A stretch of DNA of 64,000 nucleotides, taken from contig QHMG01000005.1 in assembly GCA_003258725.1 (NCBI GenBank), positions 226,583 through 290,582 of the forward strand. Reading direction: 5' to 3'. Positions 34,647 through 44,166 of the stretch are shown here, one piece after another. The notes below the pieces were generated by a model, which did not search any database, had not been told where the DNA came from, and saw nothing but the letters and a program-made list of their open reading frames with translations. Numbering within the stretch: the stretch's first letter is position 1; every line of letters starts with the position of its first letter. Source of the stretch: Candidatus Melainabacteria bacterium. Its GTDB lineage: Bacteria; Cyanobacteriota; Vampirovibrionia; Gastranaerophilales; Gastranaerophilaceae. The position numbers were made by a program, and so were the translations under genes.

Positions 34647-34824
34647 TACCATTCGCATTTAAATTTTCAAGCATTTGCAAATTTTTATCAACTAAAGCTA
34701 ATGTTTTTTCGTTATTTTTAGATTGAATTAAAGCATTTTTTGAATCTAACTGAACTTGCTCATATTTTTTTCTAAGTTCTGCAAGCTGCTCTTCTTTTTC
34801 TACTTTTAATTTTTCAACTTCCAT
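34510..34824 (-). pseudogene. Coiled-coil protein fragment
   Basis: 104 residues of heptad-rich coiled coil (EVEKLKVEKEEQLAELRKKY; KKQLELLDKKMKLEQTQ). The frame is open for a further 40 codons upstream (FVLFDGFKNINTVAKSK) without an ATG, GTG or TTG, and then meets TAA near 34938. So the N-terminus looks lost. Function unknown. Confidence 0.4.
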
Positions 34825-35332
34825 TTTTGATTTTGCAACAGTATTTATATTTTTGAATCCATCGAATAAGACAAAAGATGTTGATAAACGAAAGCTTAAA
34901 CTTCGCTGACTGATATCACCAATGCTCTTTACAAGTTTTTAAATAGAGTATATTTACCTTTGGTCGAATAAAATGAGAAAAATCAGAAAAGCCCAATTTG
35001 AAATTTGAGTCGGAAATTTTCCCGCAAAATGGGCCTGAAAAAATTTTCAAATTTTCATCGGAAATTAAAATAGGGCGTTTTAGCCCTTATTCAAAATTTA
35101 AGTAATTTAATTTTAAAATATAATATTCAAATTAATGTTTTAAGACATTTTTGAAATAGTACCTTTATTTAGATTTTTATTTAAAATCTTATAAATATGT
35201 CTTTGTGTAAAACCTAAAGTACAGCTTAATTTACAAAATGTTGTATATCTAACATTTTTGATATACTATTGAAATAGTTTTGTATTATGAACTGTGAAAT
35301 CAAGATTAATAAATATCAACTGGAAAATATAT

Positions 35333-36451
35333 ATGAAATATAACAATAAGATTTTTGTAACATCTCCATTATTACCAAGTATTGAAGATTTTACTGAACA
35401 AATAAAAGAAATATATGATTCAAAATGGCTTACTAATATGGGAAGTAAGCATAAAGCTCTTGAAGAAGCTTTAAAAGAGGAATTAAAAGTTCCACACGCT
35501 CAATTATTCAATAATGGAACAATTGCACTTTTGACAGCTATTAAAGCTCTTGATTTGCCTTGTGGAAGTGAAGTTATAACAACACCATTTACATTTGCAG
35601 CAACTCCACATTGTATTTCTTGGAACGGTTTAAAACCTATTTTCTGTGATATTGAACCAAATACAATGACTATTGATGCAGATAAAATAGAAAACTTAAT
35701 TACTCCAAACACATCTGCAATATTAGGTGTACATGTTTACGGTTTTCCTTGTAATGTTAAGAAAATAGACGAAATTGCTAAAAAACATAATTTAAAAGTT
35801 ATATATGATGCAGCTCATGCTTTTTCAACAGAAATTGATGGTGTTGGCATTGGTAATTTTGGCGACATAACAATGTTTTCATTCCACGCTACAAAATTGT
35901 TTAATACTATTGAGGGTGGTTGTTTAACTTACAAAGATGACGCATTGGTTAAAAAGATTTATAACTTACGTAACTTTGGAATTCAAAGTGAAGAAGTTGT
36001 AGAAGATATTGGTATCAATGGTAAAATGAACGAATTCCAAGCTGCTTGGGGTTTATTGAATTTAAAACAATATAGAGAAGAACAAAAACGAAGAAAAGTT
36101 ATAAAAGAAATTTATGATAACGGATTAAAAGATGTAAAAGGTATTAGAATACCTCAAATGCCAGAAAATACAACAAATTCTTATCAATATTATCCAATAG
36201 TTATTGAAGATGAATATGGCAAAACTCGTGATGAAATTTACGATATGTTTAAGGCTGAAAATATTTTTACAAGAAAATATTTTTATCCAGCTTGTCACGA
36301 TTACGACTGCTACAAAAATGATATTACAGTAAAGACTGCAAGATTAAGAACAACAAATGATTTAAAAACAAGAGTTTTGTGTTTACCATTTTATGGACGT
36401 TTAGATAAGAATGTAGCTGAATATATTTGTGAGGTGTTGAAATGCATATAA
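35333..36451 (+). CDS. DegT/DnrJ/EryC1/StrS sugar aminotransferase
   Basis: 372 residues from ATG 35333 (an in-frame GTG at 35294 is less likely; the family usually starts close to the conserved KIFVTSPLLP). PLP enzyme making amino sugars from nucleotide-linked keto sugars. Motifs: FNNGTIALLTAI (about residues 59-70), TTPFTFAATPH, YDAAHAFSTE with the PLP-ring Asp (about 160-169), and catalytic Lys in MFSFHATKLFNTIEGG (Lys about 188). First gene of the surface polysaccharide operon; it overlaps the next gene by 10 nt. Confidence 0.93.
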   Translation: MKYNNKIFVTSPLLPSIEDFTEQIKEIYDSKWLTNMGSKHKALEEALKEELKVPHAQLFNNGTIALLTAIKALDLPCGSEVITTPFTFAATPHCISWNGLKPIFCDIEPNTMTIDADKIENLITPNTSAILGVHVYGFPCNVKKIDEIAKKHNLKVIYDAAHAFSTEIDGVGIGNFGDITMFSFHATKLFNTIEGGCLTYKDDALVKKIYNLRNFGIQSEEVVEDIGINGKMNEFQAAWGLLNLKQYREEQKRRKVIKEIYDNGLKDVKGIRIPQMPENTTNSYQYYPIVIEDEYGKTRDEIYDMFKAENIFTRKYFYPACHDYDCYKNDITVKTARLRTTNDLKTRVLCLPFYGRLDKNVAEYICEVLKCI

Positions 36452-37170
36452 CCTTTGTTCAAGATCTCATTGATACTATACGAGGAAAAAAACGTAGAGC
36501 TAAAAACAAAATAATAGAAATGTTTAAAAATAATAACATCGATATACCAAAAGAATATAAAGATAAAATTAATCTAAACATTGAAGGACAAAACAACACA
36601 ATTATTGTTCCTAAAAATAATCATATTATTGGAAGTCTAAGTATAAATATATATGGAGATAATAATAAGATTATTTTTGATGAAAATGTATCTGTATCTA
36701 CAGAGTTAAGTATTTATATTGGACAAAACCACCCTTGTTTTGGGAAAGTAATCAAATCAAGTTTTACAATTGGCAAAAATTCTAGCGTTGAAGCAGTAAC
36801 ATATGTTACATATAACTCCAATACTTACTGTAACATTGAAAAAGATTGTATGCTTTCGTATGGAATAACTATATATAATACAGATGCACACCCAATCTTT
36901 AAAAAAGATACAAGAGAAATAATTAATAAAGTAAAAGGTATAACTATTGGAGAACATTCATGGATTGGAAAAAATGTAACAATTCTAAAAAACTCAACGG
37001 TTCCTGCTCATAGTATTATCGGCTACAACGCTGTATTTTCTGGGGATAAAACCCAGTCATATTGCGCTTTTGCAGGGAATCCTGCAAAAATTGTTAAAGA
37101 AAATGTTGATTGGGATTCCAATGGCGCAAAATATGGCTATATAGAAAATGATAGAAATACGAAAATTTAA
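36442..37170 (+). CDS. Hexapeptide-repeat acyltransferase (O-antigen type)
   Basis: 242 residues. The left-handed beta-helix is visible as hexapeptide turns (NIEGQNNTIIVPKNNHIIGS; SFTIGKNSSVEAVTYVTYNS; GITIGEHSWIGKNVTILKNS), with a C-terminal AFAGNPAKIVKENV typical of sugar O/N-acetyltransferases. The His of YNTDAHPIF is the likely catalytic base. An unusual positively charged N-terminal 35 residues (RGKKRRAKNKII) precedes the helix. It probably acetylates the amino sugar made by the neighbour. Confidence 0.85.
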   Translation: MHITFVQDLIDTIRGKKRRAKNKIIEMFKNNNIDIPKEYKDKINLNIEGQNNTIIVPKNNHIIGSLSINIYGDNNKIIFDENVSVSTELSIYIGQNHPCFGKVIKSSFTIGKNSSVEAVTYVTYNSNTYCNIEKDCMLSYGITIYNTDAHPIFKKDTREIINKVKGITIGEHSWIGKNVTILKNSTVPAHSIIGYNAVFSGDKTQSYCAFAGNPAKIVKENVDWDSNGAKYGYIENDRNTKI

Positions 37171-37203
37171 AAATTAAAAAACAAAAAGAATAAGGAAATA
37201 AAA

Positions 37204-37905
37204 ATGACAAAAGTCGCAATAATGCAACCATACTTTTTTCCATATTTAGGATATTATCAAATGCTCAGTGCTGTTGATAAGTTTGTGTTGCTTGATGATG
37301 TAAATTTTATTATGCGAGGATATATAAATAGAAATTCTATTCTTTTAAATGGTCAAGCACATAAATTTTCAATTCCGTTAGAAAAGCCGTCGCAAAATAA
37401 ACTTATAAATGAAACAAAATTGAATTTCTTAACTAAAGATAAAGAAAATTTTTTGAAAACGATAACAATGGCATATAAAAAAGCTCCGTTCTTTAATGAT
37501 TTTTATCCTGTTTTAGAAAATATTGTTAATAATGATGAAAATGATTTAACAAAATATTTAAAATATTCGTTTGAAAAAATAAAAGATTATTTGCAAATTG
37601 ATACTGAAATTTTATTATCTTCGAAAATAGAAAAAGATAATTCTTTAAGGGCTCAAGATAGAATAATCGAAATAAATAAACAGTTGGCTTCAACTCAATA
37701 TATAAATGCCATAGGTGGGCAAGAGTTATATAACAAAGCTGATTTTACAAAAAATAATATTCAACTGAACTTTATAAAAATGAGTAACATAGAATATAAA
37801 CAGTTCAACAATGAATTTGTACCTAATTTGTCAATGATAGACGTACTGATGTTTAACTCAAAAGAAAAAATAAAAGAATTATTGAAACAATATGAATTAG
37901 TATAG
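37204..37905 (+). CDS. WbqC family protein
   Basis: 233 residues, ATG after AAGGAA. The N-terminal KVAIMQPYFFPYLGYYQML (residues 3-21) and the LLDDVNFIMRGYINRNSILL block are diagnostic of WbqC, found in O-antigen and capsule loci. Its reaction is not firmly established. Spacing to neighbours is 33 bp before and 13 bp after, so it is operon-internal. Confidence 0.93.
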   Translation: MTKVAIMQPYFFPYLGYYQMLSAVDKFVLLDDVNFIMRGYINRNSILLNGQAHKFSIPLEKPSQNKLINETKLNFLTKDKENFLKTITMAYKKAPFFNDFYPVLENIVNNDENDLTKYLKYSFEKIKDYLQIDTEILLSSKIEKDNSLRAQDRIIEINKQLASTQYINAIGGQELYNKADFTKNNIQLNFIKMSNIEYKQFNNEFVPNLSMIDVLMFNSKEKIKELLKQYELV

Positions 37906-37918
37906 GAGATAAAATAAC

Positions 37919-38869
37919 ATGTTTAAATGGAATAAAAAAGGTTTAATATTTTCACCAAACAAACATTCTGAATGGATGTATAGCCATGCACAATGTCCAT
38001 TTACTCTAGATTTTGGAGATTTTATTAGAGTTTTTTTCTCTACAAGAGAAGCTTATAAAAACGGAATGTCAAGAGCTCATGGCGGGTGGGTTGATTTAGA
38101 TAAAAACAATTTAAAAAATATTTTACGCATTGCAGAGAAACCTATAATTGAACTTGGTAATATAGGAGAATTTGATGAATTTGGTTCTATGCCTAATAGT
38201 ATAGTAAAAGTTAAAGAGGACTTATATTATCTATATTATTGTGGTTGGACAAGAGCTGTAAGCACTCCATATTCTTGGGAAATTGGTTTTGCAAAAGGCA
38301 AAGACAGTACTCATTTTGTAAAAGAAGGTAAAGGTCCAATAATAGGTCCAACGATGTATGAACCATATCTACATGCTTGTCCACAAGTTTATAGATTTTC
38401 AGAGAATGATTGGCATATGTTTTATTTATCAGGGCAAAAGTGGTTACAAGGGAAGGAAAAAATGGAATCACAGTATCTAATTGTTCATGCCACATCCAAT
38501 GATGGTATCAATTGGAAAAGAAACCCTAACCCAATAATAAATACTGTTGTTGAAGATGAAAGCCAAACTAGTGCCGCTATTATAAAAATAGATAACCTAT
38601 ATCATATGTTTTTCTGTTATCGATATGGATTAGATTTCAGAAAAAACAAAGGTCGTGGTTATGCAATGGGGTATGCTTATTCGGAAGATTTATTTAATTG
38701 GACAAGAGATGATTCAAAAGTTGGTATAGAGGTCTCTGCATCTGGTTGGGATTCTGAAATGATAGCATATCCATATATTACAAAAATAAATGATAAATAT
38801 ATTATGTTGTATTGTGGAAATAATTTTGGTTATGAAGGTTTCGGATACGCAGAATTGGAAATTGTATAA
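37919..38869 (+). CDS. Five-bladed beta-propeller glycosidase-like protein
   Basis: 316 residues, ATG after AGGAGATAAAATAAC. Repeated blades with aromatic/acidic motifs (GDFIRVFFSTRE; DLYYLYYCGWTRA; NDWHMFYLSGQKW; NLYHMFFCYRYG; DKYIMLYCGNNF) fit the GH43/GH130-like fold. No signal peptide, so cytoplasmic, and a biosynthetic role (for example sugar transfer or phosphorolysis) is more likely than polymer breakdown. The stop overlaps the next ATG (TAATG). Confidence 0.7.
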   Translation: MFKWNKKGLIFSPNKHSEWMYSHAQCPFTLDFGDFIRVFFSTREAYKNGMSRAHGGWVDLDKNNLKNILRIAEKPIIELGNIGEFDEFGSMPNSIVKVKEDLYYLYYCGWTRAVSTPYSWEIGFAKGKDSTHFVKEGKGPIIGPTMYEPYLHACPQVYRFSENDWHMFYLSGQKWLQGKEKMESQYLIVHATSNDGINWKRNPNPIINTVVEDESQTSAAIIKIDNLYHMFFCYRYGLDFRKNKGRGYAMGYAYSEDLFNWTRDDSKVGIEVSASGWDSEMIAYPYITKINDKYIMLYCGNNFGYEGFGYAELEIV

Positions 38870-40551
38870 TGAAATTATCTGATTATATTGTCACGTATAT
38901 TGAACATAAGAATATTGATACTGTTTTTGGGTATCAAGGTGGCTCAATTGCAGATTTAATTGACTCTCTATCAAAATCGAAAAAAATTAAGTTTGTTGAA
39001 AATTATAATGAACAAGCTTCAGCTTTTTCTGCCAATGCTTATGCTGAAATATCAGGAAATGTGGGAGTTGCAATATCCTCTTCTGGACCTGGGGCGATAA
39101 ATTTAATTAATGGAATTGCTAATGCATATTATGATTCGATACCCTGCTTGTTTATAACGGGGAATGTATATTCTAAAAGTCAAAAAGAGAACGATAGTAT
39201 TCGACAAAATGCTTTTCAAGAAACTAATATTGTTGAATTAACTAAATCAATAACCAAAAAAAATTATTATTTAAATAACCCAGAGGAGATATTAAAAGTT
39301 TTAAATGAAGCTTTTTATATTATGAATGAAGGACGAAAAGGTCCAGTTCTTATTGATATACCTTATGATATACAAAGAGCTGAAATTGAAAATAACTTAC
39401 TGAAAAAATATGAAGAAACAAATATTGACAAAATTACGTGTGATAACATTGTTGATGTGATTGAGGAGCTTAAAAAAAGCAAAAAAACAGTTTTACTTGT
39501 AGGTAATGGTGCTATGGCAGCAAAGGAAGAACTTCTAAAACTTCTAGAAAAAGTTAAAATTCCAACGGTTGTATCATTAAAGGCTTTAGACATAGTAAAT
39601 CATGACAATTTATCATATATTGGAATGATAGGTTCATATGGACAAAGATGTGCAAATTTAGCGATTAAGCATTCCGATTTGGTAATAATCTTGGGTGCAA
39701 GACTTGATGAACGTCAAATGGGCTACAAAAAAGATGAATTTGCCCCAAATGCAAAATTTATTAGAGTTGATATTGATAAAATTGAACTTCAAAGAAAAGT
39801 TAATTCAGATATAAAGATAAATTCAAGCGTAAAAGTTTTTTTAAATGAATTATTGAAATATGATTTAAGTTGTATTGATTGTTTAGATTATCTTGAAAAA
39901 CTAAAAAATGTAAAAGAAAAATATTCGTCTATAAGCCAAGAAAATTCTATAAATAAGTTTTTGTATGATTTAACAAAATCAAATAATGATATTGAAATTA
40001 TTACGTCAGATGTTGGAATTACGCAAATGTGTGTAGCTCAATCTGTTTTTATTAAAAATAATCAACGACTTTTAAATTCTGCTGGTTTAGGTTCCATGGG
40101 ATTTTCATTACCTGCTTGTATTGGATGTGCTTATGCAAACAAAAATAAGAAAATATTATCAATCTCTGGTGATGGAGGCTTGCAAATGAATATCCAAGAA
40201 TTGCAAGTGATTTGTAGGGATAATTTACCAATATTTGTTTTGTGTTTAAACAATAAATCATTAGGAATGATTAAAAATTTACAAGATGCAATGTTTAATG
40301 GAAATTATATAGGTTCTGTTACTGGATATACAACACCAGATTTTTCAAAAATAGCTGAAGCTTATAATTTGAATTATTTGTACGTAAATAATTTAAATAG
40401 TTATGATAAAATTCTTGATTTTATAGCTATGAATCACTCGGGATTTATTGAAGTTGCTTTGCCACAAAATACAGTTGCAAATCCAATGCCTTCAAAAAAA
40501 ATATATGAGCAATTACCTTTAATTAGAGATATAGAAAAGGAGCTTTTATAA
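38869..40551 (+). CDS. Thiamine-pyrophosphate enzyme, acetolactate-synthase-like
   Basis: 560 residues, typical of three-domain ThDP decarboxylase/synthases. Glu of VENYNEQASAFSANAYAE (about residue 48) is the ThDP-activating residue; SSSGPGAINLINGIANAYYD follows. The cofactor motif GDGGLQMNIQELQVICRDNL...NN lies near residues 436-465. FAD-binding region appears weak. Located in a sugar operon, it might attach or decarboxylate a keto acid in a sugar or linker pathway rather than make branched amino acids; no ilvN or other ilv gene is nearby. Confidence 0.88.
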   Translation: MKLSDYIVTYIEHKNIDTVFGYQGGSIADLIDSLSKSKKIKFVENYNEQASAFSANAYAEISGNVGVAISSSGPGAINLINGIANAYYDSIPCLFITGNVYSKSQKENDSIRQNAFQETNIVELTKSITKKNYYLNNPEEILKVLNEAFYIMNEGRKGPVLIDIPYDIQRAEIENNLLKKYEETNIDKITCDNIVDVIEELKKSKKTVLLVGNGAMAAKEELLKLLEKVKIPTVVSLKALDIVNHDNLSYIGMIGSYGQRCANLAIKHSDLVIILGARLDERQMGYKKDEFAPNAKFIRVDIDKIELQRKVNSDIKINSSVKVFLNELLKYDLSCIDCLDYLEKLKNVKEKYSSISQENSINKFLYDLTKSNNDIEIITSDVGITQMCVAQSVFIKNNQRLLNSAGLGSMGFSLPACIGCAYANKNKKILSISGDGGLQMNIQELQVICRDNLPIFVLCLNNKSLGMIKNLQDAMFNGNYIGSVTGYTTPDFSKIAEAYNLNYLYVNNLNSYDKILDFIAMNHSGFIEVALPQNTVANPMPSKKIYEQLPLIRDIEKELL

Positions 40552-41507
40552 TGAAAACAATTTTAGTGTCTGGTGCATCTGGTATTGTTGGTTATGGAAT
40601 ATTAAAATCACTGAAAAATTGTGGATATAAGTTAATTGGAACAACAATTTATGATGTTTCTCCTGCAAATTGTTTTGCTGATATTGTTCTACAACCTCCA
40701 ATGACGTGTGATGAAAATTATATTCCGTGGCTAGTTGATACCATTAAAAAATACAATATAGATATGATTATTCCTGCTATTGAAGCGGATATGTCCGAGT
40801 GGAATAAAAATCGTGAAATCCTTGAAAAAACAGGTACTTTTGTTCTTTTGAATAATTCTAAATTGATTGAACTTTGCCTTGACAAGTGGGAGTTTTATTC
40901 TGAATTGAAAAAAAATAATTTTAATTACAGAATTGAAAGTTCTTTAGTTCCAGATTTTGAGAAGTTTGATTTACCGTTTATTTTAAAACCTCGTTGCGGT
41001 TTCGGGTCAAAAGGGATTGTTAAAGTTGAAGACAGAGAAACTTTTGAAAAATACAAAGATGAAATTGGTAAAACTCTTATGCTGCAAGAATTTGTTGGTA
41101 CTAACGATGAAGAGTATACAATATCGGGATTTTTTGATAAAAATAGCAACTTAAAAGCTTTACTATCAATGCAAAGAAAACTCTCTAAACAAGGTTTTAC
41201 AGAAATAGCGAAAGTTGTAGATTTGAAGGAAATAAAAGATATAATTGAAGAACTTGCAAAAATATTCAAACCTATTGGGCCTACAAATTTTCAGTTTAGA
41301 AATCATAAAGGAAAATGGAAATTATTAGAAATTAATCCTCGGATTTCATCTTCTACATCGCTGAAAACAGCTTTTGGTTACAACGAATGCAAAATGGCTG
41401 TTGAATATTTCTTAGAGGGAAAAGAAGTTGAACAACCAAAAATAAAAAAAGGTAGTGCGATAAGATATACGGAGGATTATATTTTTTATGATTGCGATAA
41501 TATCTGA
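40551..41507 (+). CDS. ATP-grasp domain ligase (carbamoyl-phosphate-synthase-like)
   Basis: 318 residues, start overlaps the previous stop (TAATG). The N-terminal Rossmann-like preATP-grasp (ILVSGASGIVGYGILKSL) is followed by ATP-grasp blocks LPFILKPRCGFGSKGIVKVE (about residues 138-157), LMLQEFVGTNDEEYTISGFF and the metal-binding WKLLEINPRISSSTSL (about 267-282). Such enzymes activate carboxylates with ATP and join them to amines; the substrate here is unknown. It overlaps the next gene by 20 nt. Confidence 0.88.
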   Translation: MKTILVSGASGIVGYGILKSLKNCGYKLIGTTIYDVSPANCFADIVLQPPMTCDENYIPWLVDTIKKYNIDMIIPAIEADMSEWNKNREILEKTGTFVLLNNSKLIELCLDKWEFYSELKKNNFNYRIESSLVPDFEKFDLPFILKPRCGFGSKGIVKVEDRETFEKYKDEIGKTLMLQEFVGTNDEEYTISGFFDKNSNLKALLSMQRKLSKQGFTEIAKVVDLKEIKDIIEELAKIFKPIGPTNFQFRNHKGKWKLLEINPRISSSTSLKTAFGYNECKMAVEYFLEGKEVEQPKIKKGSAIRYTEDYIFYDCDNI

Positions 41508-42165
41508 TGTTCATGGTAATTACGAAGCCTTAAAAAGCGTTTTGGCAAAAATTGATGAAATGAACATTTCTGATATATTTTGTCTTGGTGACGTGGTTGG
41601 TTATTATTCTCAAGTTAACGAATGTTGTGACGAACTTAGAAAAAGAAATGTTAAATGTATAATGGGTAATCATGATTGGTATATTACTGCGAATAGTTTT
41701 TGTCCGAGATCCAAAAGCGTTAATGATTGTTTAAAGTATCAAAGACAAGTTATAACAAAAGAAAATAAAGACTGGATAGCATCTTTTCCTGTCATAAGGA
41801 ATGAATACGGGATTTCAATGGTTCATGGAAGTTGGACAAATCCGATTGATGAATATTTGGAACCTACGGAAGAATATTTTGAAAAACTTGAAGGACAATA
41901 CTTTATGTCTGGACATTGTCATATCCAAAAATTAGAAAAATATAAAAATAAAATATATTGCAATCCAGGTTCTGTTGGACAGCCAAGAGATAATGACCCC
42001 AGAGCGGCTTTTTCAATTTTTGATGGGAATAATTTTAAACTCTATAGAGTTAAATATGATATTGCAAAAGTCGGTGAATTAATGGATAAAGCAGGCTTTA
42101 ACGGATATTATTACGGTTGTTTAAAAACAGGTGCTAAAAATCTATGTTGGGAAAGGAATTTATAA
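41488..42165 (+). CDS. Metallophosphoesterase (YfcE/MJ0936-like)
   Basis: 225 residues. Calcineurin-like metal ligands in order: ISDVHGNYEAL (residues 4-14), LGDVVGYY (about 34-41), MGNHDWYI (about 57-64), VHGSW (about 111-115), SGHCHIQ (about 140-146), NPGSVGQPRDNDPRAAF (about 158-174). The last block matches the DR1281/YfcE-type group. Probably removes a phosphate in the operon's pathway. Confidence 0.92.
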   Translation: MIAIISDVHGNYEALKSVLAKIDEMNISDIFCLGDVVGYYSQVNECCDELRKRNVKCIMGNHDWYITANSFCPRSKSVNDCLKYQRQVITKENKDWIASFPVIRNEYGISMVHGSWTNPIDEYLEPTEEYFEKLEGQYFMSGHCHIQKLEKYKNKIYCNPGSVGQPRDNDPRAAFSIFDGNNFKLYRVKYDIAKVGELMDKAGFNGYYYGCLKTGAKNLCWERNL

Positions 42166-42167
42166 AA

Positions 42168-43229
42168 ATGAATAATAAAGAAGAATGCTTAGTTAGTATT
42201 TTTTGTATAACTTATAATCATAAGAATTATATCAAAAAATGCTTGGATGGATTTGTTATGCAAAAAACAAATTTTAAATTTGAAGCAATTGTATATGATG
42301 ATTGTTCAACAGATGGGACAAGAGAAATAGTTCAAGAATATGCAGATAAATATCCAGATATTATTAAAACAATATTCCCACATAAAAATATTGCTCAATC
42401 AGAAGGCTATTATAAAATTAATACTCTTATGTATGAAAATATGGAAGGAAAATATTATGCATATTGTGAAGGTGATGATTATTGGTGCGATGAGCATAAA
42501 CTTCAAAAACAAGTAGATTTTTTAGAAAATAATCCAGATTATTCAATTTGTTTTCACCCAGCTTGTGTTAAATATGAAGGTTTTGGATATAATAAACCAG
42601 ATGAATTATATCCGAACAACATAACACCTAAAGAAGTTACCTTTGAAAACCTTTTAATGCAAAATTATATTCCAACATCTAGCGTTGTTTATCGATGGAG
42701 ATTTCATAATGAAAACTTCCAAGACTGGTTTCCAAAAAATATTTTTGCGGGGGACTGGCAATTAAATCTTCTACACGCAAGCGTTGGAAAAATAAAAATG
42801 CTAACTGATGTTATGTCTGTGTTTCGAAAACAACCTAAAGGTATAAACTCTTGTTTTAATGGTAATATTGAGGATTTGTATTTAGTTCATGGATTAAAAA
42901 TGCTTAATCAATACGAAAATATTTATGAAAAAATTACAAATCATTCTGAATATTTTTTGAACAATAAATATATTCCTGAATTAAGTACTATAATTGAAAC
43001 ATATTTAAAGAATAGAAAATTTGAAGACCTAAAAACAATTGCAGATTTGTATCCACAAAAGTACGACATTGCTATTGAAAAGATGATCAATGCACATATT
43101 TCATTTTTAGAAAAGACAAATAGAAAACTTGAAAAACGAAAAATGTATTATAAGACTTTAAGTATATTTATATCAAGTATTGCCTTATTTGAATTTATAC
43201 TATTACTATATCTTGTAGTAATAAAATAA
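42168..43229 (+). CDS. Family 2 glycosyltransferase with C-terminal membrane anchor
   Basis: 353 residues from ATG 42168 (AAAGGA 10 nt upstream; an ATG 24 nt earlier overlaps the previous gene). GT-A motifs: VSIFCITYNHKNYIKKCLDG (residues 7-26), AIVYDDCSTDGT (about 38-49), YCEGDDYWCDEHKL with the DxD-like EGDDYW (about 92-105). The C-terminal 25 residues are one hydrophobic helix. Similar C-terminal tail debris lies at 44165-44434. Confidence 0.92.
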   Translation: MNNKEECLVSIFCITYNHKNYIKKCLDGFVMQKTNFKFEAIVYDDCSTDGTREIVQEYADKYPDIIKTIFPHKNIAQSEGYYKINTLMYENMEGKYYAYCEGDDYWCDEHKLQKQVDFLENNPDYSICFHPACVKYEGFGYNKPDELYPNNITPKEVTFENLLMQNYIPTSSVVYRWRFHNENFQDWFPKNIFAGDWQLNLLHASVGKIKMLTDVMSVFRKQPKGINSCFNGNIEDLYLVHGLKMLNQYENIYEKITNHSEYFLNNKYIPELSTIIETYLKNRKFEDLKTIADLYPQKYDIAIEKMINAHISFLEKTNRKLEKRKMYYKTLSIFISSIALFEFILLLYLVVIK

Positions 43230-43243
43230 AAGAAAGGATAATA

Positions 43244-43840
43244 ATGAAGTTAAAAGATATTTTTAAGAAAAAGAAAAAAATAAAAAAGATTCCAAATTCA
43301 GTAAGTGTAGGAGAAAATTCAGTACTGTTGCCGAATACATCTTTTCGATTTAATGTTAATTCTAAAAATCCTATAAAAATTGGAAATAATTGTATGATTA
43401 ATTGTGACTTTATTTTTGAAAGTGAAAAAGGTGAAATTGAAATAGGTGATAGAACATTTATTAATGGTGGAACAAGTTTAATATCTCGCTCTAAAATTAA
43501 AATTGGAAATGATGTAACAATCGCTTGGGGTTGTACTTTGTATGATCACAATTCTCATTCTTTAGACTGGCAAGAACGCCAAAAGGATTTGGAACAACAG
43601 CTAAATGATTATAACAATGGACTTAATTTTATAAAAAATAAAAATTGGGAAACTGTAAAATCAAGACCAATCACCATAGAAGATAAAGTTTGGATAGGAT
43701 TTGATTGTACAATTTTGAACGGTGTTAATATTGGAGAAGGCGCAATTGTAGGTGCAAAATCTGTTGTAAGAGAAAATGTAGAACCATATACAATTGTTGC
43801 TGGCAATCCAGCCGTTGTTATAAAAAAAATAAAACATTAG
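43244..43840 (+). CDS. Hexapeptide-repeat acyltransferase (sugar O-acetyltransferase type)
   Basis: 198 residues, ATG 43244 after GAAAGGA. Left-handed beta-helix turns (IKIGNNCMINCDFIFE; IEIGDRTFINGGTSLISRSK; IKIGNDVTIAW), catalytic His in LYDHNSHSLDW, and a second half PITIEDKVWIGFDCTILNGV, with a GAIVGAKSVVREN block. A loop of about 30 residues is inserted between the halves, as in CatB/VatD-like transferases. Last intact gene of the operon. Confidence 0.9.
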   Translation: MKLKDIFKKKKKIKKIPNSVSVGENSVLLPNTSFRFNVNSKNPIKIGNNCMINCDFIFESEKGEIEIGDRTFINGGTSLISRSKIKIGNDVTIAWGCTLYDHNSHSLDWQERQKDLEQQLNDYNNGLNFIKNKNWETVKSRPITIEDKVWIGFDCTILNGVNIGEGAIVGAKSVVRENVEPYTIVAGNPAVVIKKIKH

Positions 43841-44166
43841 TAAACCGTTGGTGTAATTACTCCATCATTTAACCAATTAATAATATCAAAATATTTATAA
43901 GACTGAAGTTGTGCAACTTGCCAAAAATCAACAAAACTTGTATCATTATTAAGTAAAAGGATATTTTTACTACTTATTGTATGTATAATGTCTTTGTTGG
44001 CAAAACCTATTTTATTTTGTATTGGTATATTTTCAAATAGATTAATTTCGTTTTGCTCATATAATGTCGCTTTACAATACAGGGCATCTAAATTTAACCT
44101 ATTTATTCGTCTTTCCCAACATTCTTTTACATTTTGTTCAGATTTATAGTGATTATGATATATTAG
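43837..44166 (-). pseudogene. DUF1919 protein, C-terminal remnant
   Basis: An open minus frame of about 107 codons ending in TAA at 43837-43839, with no start codon before an upstream TGA. It reads HNHYKSEQNVKECWERRINR, then IGFANKDIIHT and YFDIINWLND, matching from memory the end of DUF1919 (polysaccharide-locus) proteins. The N-terminal half is gone. It is opposed to the operon and abuts the GT fragment at 44165. Confidence 0.6.

Larger units (their letters stand above)
33991..35332. other. Island end: mostly remnant and non-coding DNA
   Basis: About 1.3 kb with no clearly intact gene. It holds a palindrome CTCATGTTAATTAACATGAG at 34121-34140, a short plus frame (34365), a minus coiled-coil frame (34510-34824), and paired blocks at 34990-35090 where GCCCA...TGGGC and TCGGAAA motifs repeat. 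The hairpin at 35073-35088 (AGGGC/GCCCT) could be a terminator. Probable eroded right boundary of the island. Confidence 0.45.

Noticed and set aside
38869..40551. Calling the TPP enzyme acetolactate synthase (ilvB)
   Set aside because: Fold and cofactor motif fit, but it is embedded in a sugar operon without other ilv genes.
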